Assembly: GCF_002878395.1 (NCBI RefSeq)
Contig: NC_061114.1
Location: 165,380,381 to 165,444,380, forward strand
Direction of reading: 5' to 3'
DNA: 64,000 nucleotides
From: Capsicum annuum
Lineage: Eukaryota; Streptophyta; Magnoliopsida; Solanales; Solanaceae
The notes beneath the pieces were generated by a model. That model did no database searches, was not told the origin of the DNA, and was given only the letters and a program-made list of their open reading frames with translations. The first letter of the stretch is position 1. Every line of letters begins with the position of its first letter. This document shows positions 56,181 through 64,000 of this stretch, piece by piece. A program made the translations under genes and the position numbers.

Positions 56181-59100
56181 AGTAACACGACCCAAACTAG
56201 GTCCTAGTCGTGTCGGGTGCCTCAAGCCCAACCGAGACCTAAGACCACCCCCATTATGCATCCATGACCTCCCTACACCATATGTCAAATAAATTCTGAA
56301 TTTATATAACATAACAAAATGGAACAATCATAAATCAAATACAGTCAAACGGTGTCAGCCTCAATACCAATACTAATACCAAGGCTGACCCCAATACTGA
56401 CACCACCCATGCCAACCTAAGAGTCTTACAAATCCTCTATCCGAGATCAAACAAATATTCGATCGGGACATGTCCCCGACCATAGACAAAACCAAAGTCT
56501 AAGAAGTAAACAAAGTATGTAGAGAAGGCCACAACATGAAATGGAGCCTTCCGGAGTATGGAAGCTCACCACTTAAATCCAACACCAATCTATCCCCGAA
56601 TCCAATCACTGACTAGGAGAAGAAGTATGGCCAGTTCCTATTTCTCATGGGGATACAACGCCTGATGATGGGTTAGCGGGTGAATACTAGCATGTACTCA
56701 AAAGTAAGGATAAAATAATGCAAACATTTAAAATCAAAGGGAATAGCCATGTGCAATCATATTCATATATATATATATATATATATTTCATGCCGGGAAA
56801 GGAAATCGGGTTTAGCATACATTTAAAACTTTAACCTGGGTTTGTATAGCTTAACCGTCCTAGACTACCCACAGGCTATATGGGTCAAGTGTTACCCCCT
56901 AAACAGGCCCTAGTGCCCACCCCCATTACCCAACCCGACCTCTAGCCACCTGCCTTGAGTTGGGTGAATTTCGAGCATATAACAAGATATTGTAAGAGAT
57001 CACATGAAGACTCAGGGATTGGATCACAACTGTGCCTGACCTAACCGAGTCCAACCATCCCATACCAACCGTCCTACCATACCAAACCAAACCAATACCA
57101 AACAAGGGCCATAAACCAGGACAAAACCAAATAATTTCCAAAATGTAATATGATTAATCCTAAAATGAAATACAATGAAACAATGAGAAATTATGTCCAA
57201 TGATGTCAAGCCCAATTCCTATGCCAATATTATGGTCGACACCAATATCGATCCCACCTATTCCTACTCATAGCAGTACCACAAAGCCTTTAACCAAAAG
57301 AGTAAGAATATCTGGTTGGGACATGCTCCTAACCATAGCCAAAACCAATATCCAAAATAAATCAAAATGTCTAAAAATATCCATAACATGAAATGGAGCC
57401 TTTTGGAAAATGGAATCTCACCAATTCAATCCAACAGTTGTCCCTGAGTCAATCACTATGTAGGAAGAGTAGAATTGTCGGTTCCTACATAGTGTGGGTA
57501 TACAACCGCCTGAAGATGGGTTAGCGAGTGATCATTAGTATGAACTCATGATAAGGATAAAATAATGCCATTTATTAAAACCAAGTAAAACCATCTATAT
57601 GCAAAAAACCATACATATGTATAACCATTCTAGGAAAGGGAACCGGGTTTAGCATGCCATTAAACCCTTTACCTAGGTGGTGTAGCTTTTCCATCCAAAA
57701 TCACCCATGTGATATATGGTTCAGTTCCCCCTGCTGAAAGGGCCCCAATTCATGAAGCCGCACGACCAGGGAAGAAAACCTAGAATGACTAGTATATCCT
57801 CCAAATATAGTGTGACATCACGCACACGGTCACCAAGACCAACCTCATATCGGCAAATATGAGTTTCCAGTTTTGGTCCCCACGGGACCTTCACCTTCCA
57901 TGGCTTTGCTACACACTCCGCCATTATTTTCCTATTGAAACCATTACCAAGAAACCAACCAATACATTAACCATTTATTAACTAACGTCATTAATAGTGG
58001 TATAGTCATACCAACAATAACTTGCAAGTTTTGTCCATAGCCAACCATATATAGGTTTAAGGGATTCCATATACCCTTCATGATCTCCAATTAACCAAAA
58101 CCATGGCCGCCAAGGCCATTCCAATCTATTTAAAATCATTTAAACCATTAATATCATTTAAGGTTCCATTACCAAGTTTAAACCATGGATAAGTTCCATT
58201 GAAAAACAATATTATAATGAAAACATTGTTAAAGGCATTTTATCAAACACATTGGGGGAATAGTTTTTCCAAAACCAAAGTCCATTACCAAAGAACCATT
58301 CCCATGAACCAATTAAATAAAACCACTATTAATATATATAAAATCATAATTAAAACATAGAAAAACCATAACCAAGCATTTATAACCAAAACCCCTAAAT
58401 CATATTTGAAAGCCCAAAATCATACAACAATGAAATCTTAAAAACATTGTATAAAACCATACCTTTATTTGTAACTAACAATGAGGGAAGAGAAAATGCC
58501 TTAATTGAAAAAGTAGATGGAGAGAAACCACTAACAAGATCCCCAAATTAGTCCTCTAGTTAAAACACTAGCTTTCTTTTCCAAAAGCTCTTGAGAGAAT
58601 TAAAGTGTTTAGGAAGAGTTTCTAAGAGTTAATGAATAGAATAATTGGGTAAATAGCCTCCTAAGTGGGTTAGAAGTCACGGGACCTTATTAGGATAATT
58701 GGGGAAATATCCAGAATACCCCCACTTAAGTTGCACAAAATCCCATCACAAAGGTACGTTGACCCTCCCGAGTCGTACCCTTCAATATGAGTGATACCCA
58801 TCACTCGTATCCTAAGCCTTAACCCTTAGACCCAACACTTTCCAGTGTATGACTCATCCTACCCAATTTGTATCGATAGCATATGATCCATACCCTTCAC
58901 CCATATCCCTGGCAAGATAGAATCACATGAGGTTTGAACACTGGCCACCATATGAGTCATGGGTACGAATCGTACCCTGACTTATGGCTCCTGGTGAGAC
59001 ACTCGTACTCAAATCCAACTTAGGTTACCAAGTTTAAGGTTAAGTAAAGAAACTAAATGATTCATATCCGACCATATGACTCATACCACCAAGTCGTATC

Positions 59101-59218
59101 CATTCTAGTGACCAAAATTCATCTCACCAACCAACACGGATCGTACCCATGAGTTATACTGGGTCAAGAGATCAAAATTCCAAGAAATTTTCTAGGGTCC
59201 AGAAATTAAGGTGTTTCA
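56181..59218 (-). repeat. Element C 3' LTR, 3,038 bp, with internal duplication
   Basis: In element orientation it starts tgaaacacc (59218), preceded by a polypurine tract (minus ctagtgggggagac, plus 59219-59232), and ends gggtcgtgttac near 56181. It aligns in reverse with the element B LTRs. A segment of about 840 bases is present twice: landmarks at 56515-56895 recur at 57370-57740. The first has a long TATA tract (56767-56787); the second has only catatgtataacc. Confidence 0.8.
56767..56787 (-). promoter_or_regulatory. TATA dinucleotide tract, likely LTR core promoter
   Basis: An uninterrupted run of alternating ta of about 21 bases sits at the position of the TATA tracts in the element B LTRs, upstream (in element sense) of the gaagctccatttcatg-type leader. 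Probably the U3 promoter of one duplicated unit, expanded by slippage. Confidence 0.5.
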
Positions 59219-59366
59219 GTCTCCCCCACTAGGAACATTCGTTCTCTAATGACAGATAAGGTAGGGTTAACACGCGCATGAGTCATTTGCATTATCAAAT
59301 ATATTTCTACCCTTTAACAGAGTTTAAAAAAAAGACACAAGGATATTAATCTTTCCTTTAGCAAAC

Positions 59367-60304
59367 TCAAAAAATAAAGATGTGTTGAAGACACATACCT
59401 TCCGCACGAATCCCAGGGGCAAAAAATAGATGCGGATACTTGGACTTTATATCCTGCTCTGCTTCTCTTATAGATTCTTCCACCTTATGGTTCTGCCACA
59501 GAACCTTAACCAAAGCCACATCCTTGGTCCACAACCAATAAACCTGCCTATCTAAGACCTCAACCGGGACCTCTTCATAAGATAGATAGTCTAAGATACC
59601 CAACCCCTCTAAAGGAACAATAAAAAAGGATCACGAAGACATTTCCTTAACATGGAGACACGAAATATTGCATGAACCAAGATCAAGCTAGAAGGAAACT
59701 CCAATTTGTAAGAAAAAATTCCAACCCTCCATACATCATAACGATCAATATATTGAGGACTGAGCTTTTCTTTTTTACCAAAACGCTCTACTTCCTTCAT
59801 GTGAGATACCTTGAGGAAAACTTTATCACCAACCTCAAACTCTAAGTCTCTATGCCTTACATCTGCATAGGACTTTTGGTGACTTTGGGAAGCTTTAAGC
59901 CTATCCCGAATCACCTTTGCCTTCTCCACAACCTGGTAAACCAAGTCAGGACCAAACATATCTGCCTCACCAAGCTTGAACCAACCAATAGGAGATCTAT
60001 ACTTGCTACTATACAATGCCTCAAAAAGAGCTATATCAATACTAGAATGGTAGCTATTGTAGTAAGAAAAATCCACCAAAGGTAGATAATCAACCCAATT
60101 TCCACCATAATCAACCACATAAGCCCAAAGGATATCCTCCAATGTCTGAATAGTTCTTTCTTCTTGTCCTTCCATTTGAGGATGAAAAGCAGTACTCAGA
60201 CTCAAATTCGTACCCAATCCTTTCTGAAAAGACTGCCAAAAATAGGATGAGAGCTGCATACCATGATCAAAGATAATCAAAATAGGTACTCCATGCAGCA
60301 TCAT
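59367..60304 (-). pseudogene. Element C integrase core, C-terminal domain and chromodomain
   Basis: A 231-codon frame (60304-59609) runs [130 protein letters not shown] and HAIFRVSMLRK. The D (FDHG) and E (QEERT) of the core are kept. After a stop the chromodomain continues in 59603-59367: YEEVPVEVLDRQVYWLWTKD, LVKVLWQNHKVEESIREAEQ, KSKYPHLF. The zinc N-terminus lies upstream at 60310-60720 in broken form. Confidence 0.88.
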
Positions 60305-60309
60305 AATCT

Positions 60310-61400
60310 TCTGAAGATATTACTTCATATAATCCTCCATCAAGAAGGTAGTTCTCACTAGCAAGAAGGGATTAGACTTTGTCATCCTATCCACGATGAC
60401 CTAAATTGAATCATATTGATTCCAAGAACGAGAAAGAACGATAATGAAGTCTATATTGATTACCTCCCATTTCTATTTGGGCAAAACAATCTCTTGATAC
60501 AACCCACCAGGTCTCATGTACTCAACTTTAACGTGTTGACATACCATTCACTTGGCTAAAAAATCAGCCACATCCCTTTTCATACCATTCCACTAATACA
60601 TCTCCTTGAGATCATGTTACATCTTCATGAAACCGGGATGAAAGACATATCATGACTAATGTGCCTCAACCAAAATCTTTTGCCACAAACCATCGACATT
60701 AGGAATACACAACCTCCCTTGGTACTATATGGTACCATCGCTACTAAGCTCAAACACCATTACTTTCTGCATATCTATATCACTCTTGATTTTCATCAAG
60801 ATAGGATCTAACACTTGCTTCTCCTTAATATCTGCACCAAGAGACAACCTAACCACTTTCTGTACCATTATACCTCCATCCTTGGAGTCCAAGAGGTGAA
60901 CTCCAATATTAGCTAAGTGGTTAATATCTTTCACCAATTCCCATTTTCCTTCCTCTACATAATCCAAACTCCCCATGGATAACCATCTAAGAGCATCAAC
61001 AACCATGATAGCCTTACTTGGGTGATAGTGAAGACTCATATCATAGTCCTTGAGAAGCTTCAACCATCTCCTCTATCTGAGATTAAGCTCTTTCTAAGTG
61101 AACACATACTATAGACTCTTATGATCATAAAAGATGCCTACGTGTATCCACACAAATAATGAATCCATATTTTCAAGGAAAAAACCATTGCCAACAGCTC
61201 CAAATCATGAGTAGGATAATTTCTCTTATGTACCTTTAATTTTCTAGAAGCATAGGAAATTACCTTCCCATGCTGCATCAATACACAGCCAAGACCTACC
61301 CGAGATGTATCATAATAGACCATAAGCCCATCATTTCCTTCTGGAAAAGTCAAAACTAGAGCCAAAGTTAGCTTATCTTTTAACTTCTAGAAACTTCTCT
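60310..61400 (-). pseudogene. Element C RNase H and integrase N-terminus
   Basis: From 61365: [70 protein letters not shown], then a stop and FYDHKSL (usual FTDHKSL). The frame at 61063-60725 has MKLLKDYDMSLHYHPSKAIM, VVDALRWLSMGSLDYVEEGK (VADALSRLSMGS in working copies, so Ser-Arg became Arg-Trp), and the linker to integrase. The HHCC zinc region up to 60310 is broken by stops. Confidence 0.8.
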
Positions 61401-62340
61401 TACAAGTATCCGACAAAGAAAACTTTGCCTTATTCGGAGTCAACTTAGTCAAAGGAGCAGCTATCATCGAAAAGCTCTCCATAAACTGCTTATAATATCC
61501 AGCATAGCCCAAGAAACTCTGAATATCGATTAAAGTTGTGGGTCTAGGCTACCTTTTAACTATAACCACCTTTTGCGGATCCACCATGATCCCCTCGCTA
61601 GAAAAAATATGACCAAGAAAAGTCACAGCATTCAACCAAAACTCATACTTGGAGAACTTGGCATACAACTGTTGTTCCTTCAAGGTTTGCAATACCACAC
61701 GGAGGTGATTAGCATAATCCACCTCACTTTTGGAATAAACCATAATTTCATCAATAAACTCAATGATGAATAGATCCAAGAACTACCTGAAAACCCTATT
61801 CATCAAATCCGTAAATGTCATCGGGGCATTAGTCAATCCAAATGACATCACCAAGAATTCAAAGTGCCCATACCAAGTATGAAAAGCCATCTTAGGGATA
61901 TCCTTCTTCCTAATCTTAAGCTGATGATACCCATACTGAAGATCTATCTTAGAAAAGAACTTGGCACCTTGCAACTGATTAAATAAGTCATCCATCCTTG
62001 AAAAGGGATTCTTGTTCTTGACCATCACCTTATTCAACTGATGATACTCAATGCACATTCTAAGGGAACCATCTTTCTTGTGAACGAACAACAACAGTAC
62101 ACCACACGGAGACACACTAGGATGAATAAACCCCTTAGCTAAAAGATCATTAAGTTGCTCGTTGAGTTCCCTCAACTTAGTCGGAGTTATTCTATATCTA
62201 TGAATAGAAATTGGATAAGTTTCCGGAACCAAATCAATACCAAAATCTATTTTCCTATTCGGAGGAACACTAGGAAGATCATCTGGAAAGACTTTCCTAG
62301 TTAGAATCTTTAACCTGAACCAAGTGATAAAGACCACCTT
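61401..62340 (-). pseudogene. Element C reverse transcriptase, FIDE
   Basis: The frame at 62337-61783 is long: [120 protein letters not shown] and [20 protein letters not shown]. After one stop the next frame (61779-61549) has LFIIEFIDEIMVYSKSEVDY: the catalytic pair is Asp-Glu instead of Asp-Asp (plus 61750-61752 Asp, 61747-61749 Glu), followed by FWLNAVTFLGHIFSSEGIMV. Glu also carries an acid, but Asp is invariant here in working enzymes. Confidence 0.88.
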
Positions 62341-62760
62341 TAGAGATTAGCCTCTGATCTCTAAGATAAGAAATAAACCTCCTCTTAGTAGCTAGGGAAC
62401 CACCATCCCACTCTATAATCGATTCATCAGGGAACCTAAAGACAACTTTACGAGTCCGACAATCCAAGGACGCTTAACAAGAATATAACTAATCCATCCA
62501 TAGAATAATATCAAAAACCACCATATCAAGTTCAAATAAATCCACCAAAGTCCACCTACCACCAACAGAAACCACACAACCCTTATAGTCTTTCTTAGCA
62601 ATAACCGAGTCACCTACAGGGATAAAAATAGAAAAAAGATCTGAAATAATCTCAGGATAAAAACCAATACATACAACCACAAATGGGATCAAAAAGGAAA
62701 AGGTGGACCCTAGATCAAGCAAACAATACACATCATGAGAAAAAAGTTATATCGTACCAG
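62341..62760 (-). pseudogene. Element C aspartic protease
   Basis: The frame at 62731-62489 reads [60 protein letters not shown]. The active-site triplet is D-L-G (D-P-G in element A, D-P-R in element B). The downstream flap and the linker (WISYILVKRPWIVGL in another frame, 62613-62413) are shifted. Confidence 0.75.
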
Positions 62761-62919
62761 TAACGACATCACACAATGCCTCAGATTCCTACAAAGATGT
62801 CAGAACATACAACCTATTTAGGCTAGCACTATAAATAGAAGAAGTGATAGAAGTGGACGCAGAACCACCAGGTGTAGTAGCAAAAGATGAAGCCACGAAT
62901 ACCTTATTTAATCCTGTAG

Positions 62920-64000
62920 CAACCTTATTAATCAGATAATCCTTGAGTCGATGGCCTGCCTAGTCACACTTAAAGCATTTATCCCTTTATCGCTATAACC
63001 CCAATGAGGACGACCATAAAATCGGCAAGGAGGGCATGAAGATACCGAATGACCCCCACTCACCTGAAATTGGGCACCCTGTGCCCAAAAATTATCACCA
63101 CCCTAAGGACGCCTGCCACCTAACTGCTTCAGGTAAAGAGCACTAGCAGTAGAGAAGGATCTAGAACTCTCCTACTACTTTTGCTGTCATTTGTTTCCAT
63201 TATGCCCACCTTGAGACTGAGTACCTCTCCGATCAGAAAACTTGTTCCTCTTACCTTGCCGATCTCCAAACTCTGCCTGTTTTCTCTTCTCATCCTCTAC
63301 TTGCTGCATATGAATAGTCAACCTAGAAATGTCCATATCTTTAATCAGCAACGCAGTCTTTCTATCTAAGATAAAATCCCGATTGAACTCTAAAGAAAAC
63401 TTTCTCATCCTAGCTCTCATGTCAGCCACTAAATTAGGAGCATACCTTGACAACTGATGAAATTTCAAAGCATATTCCCTGAAAGTTGTTCTCCCTTGCT
63501 TAAGATTCACAAACTCCTAAATCTTTACTTCCATCAGCTCTTGAGGAAAGAAACCATCCAAAAAGGCACCAGAGAAAGAATCCCATAAGGATGACTCCTC
63601 CACATCTCCTTTATCACTATCCCACTCTTCTTACCATTGGTACACAATATCCTTCAGTTGATAAGTTGTAAAGTTTACTCCTTCTACATTAGTAGCCTAT
63701 ATCACGCTAAATATCTTCTCCATATCATCCAAGAAACCCTGAAGATCCTCCTCCACCTTCACACCAGTAAAAGTAGGAGGATTCAATTTCATAAATTGAC
63801 CAACCCTTGTGGCCTCAATAGACAACCCACCAAATGTATCCTGCTCAGCCTGAGCAGCAACCAATTGAGAAATAGTACGAATAAATTGGTCACCTCACCT
63901 TGAGGAGGACTAGTAGCAATTAAAGGAACTTTAGAACTATCGGGATAGGACCCTGAGATTAAAAATGAACTTCGAACGTAGGACATACCCCATCAATATT
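62920..64000 (-). pseudogene. Element C gag, partial at the window edge
   Basis: The frame 63510-63187 gives MNLKQGRTTFREYALKFHQL, SRYAPNLVADMRARMRKFSL, DMDISRLTIHMQQVEDEKRK and a Lys/Arg/Gly-rich nucleocapsid tail. A CCHC knuckle remnant (CFKCD, then a stop, GHRLK) lies at about 62945-62990. N-terminal gag text continues, in broken frames, to 64000. Wording matches element B gag (EYALKFHQLSRYAP), confirming that B and C belong together. Confidence 0.82.

Larger units (their letters stand above)
59219..64000 (-). mobile_element. Element C internal region (gag-pol), runs off the window
   Basis: All Gypsy domains are readable on the minus strand from the window's right edge to the polypurine tract: gag, knuckle remnant, protease, RT, RNase H, integrase, chromodomain. 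The 5' LTR, PBS and gag start lie beyond 64000. Frames are longer than in elements A, B and D, so C looks the best preserved. Confidence 0.85.

Noticed and set aside
1..64000. An undescribed multi-gene host system such as a biosynthetic cluster or resistance-gene array
   Set aside because: I looked for kinase, P450, NBS-LRR and transferase wording on both strands and found none; all readable proteins belong to transposable elements.

Overview
This window reads as repeat-rich nuclear DNA of a flowering plant. The short interspersed element, the LINE and the long-LTR Ty3/Gypsy chromoviruses resemble families I know from Solanaceae; that family assignment is inference, and no single-copy host gene supports it. 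The DNA is AT-rich and I found no intact host protein gene, no rRNA and no genuine tRNA. Almost every recognisable protein is a broken piece of a transposable element.

Layout. Positions 1-6.9 kb hold small and non-autonomous elements in AT-rich DNA: a MITE (895-1332), a 5'-truncated LINE with a perfect 11-bp target duplication (2193-2791), a tRNA-derived SINE (3222-3410), a 1.57-kb element with terminal inverted repeats over 100 bp long (3689-5261) and a short Helitron (5395-6180). A degenerate LINE fills 6855-11350, with an LTR-promoter-like patch where its endonuclease should be. A gypsy gag fragment follows at 12.2-13.5 kb.

From 13.6 kb to the end is a nest of Ty3/Gypsy elements. Element A (13595-23673, minus) is nearly complete: two LTRs of about 2.6 kb, PBS, gag, protease, reverse transcriptase, RNase H and integrase, but its reverse transcriptase has lost a catalytic Asp. 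A lies inside the integrase of element B (plus), whose integrase end, LTR, gag-pol and a second partial LTR run to 31298. A solo LTR of the A family (31367-34054) and a related LTR (34055-36345) come next. From 36346 to about 45698 is element F: a 2.9-kb LTR with a PBS on one side and a polypurine tract on the other, surrounded by about 6 kb of internal-type sequence without recognisable coding. It resembles a large non-autonomous retrotransposon (LARD) and is the least ordinary thing here. Element D (plus, 46.9-53.8 kb) is a heavily mutated gag-pol with its 3' LTR, followed by an LTR fragment of the same family (54460-56165). Element C (minus, 56181 to the window end) has a 3.0-kb LTR with an internal duplication and a gag-pol that runs off the window.

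How the parts work together: in a live element Gag packages the RNA, reverse transcriptase and RNase H copy it from a tRNA primer at the PBS, and integrase inserts the copy, guided in chromoviruses by a C-terminal chromodomain. Here every pol copy is interrupted, so all would depend on enzymes supplied from elsewhere. Several perfect short tandem duplications (17, 27, 27 and 42 bp) lie in otherwise decayed sequence and look like recent repair events.
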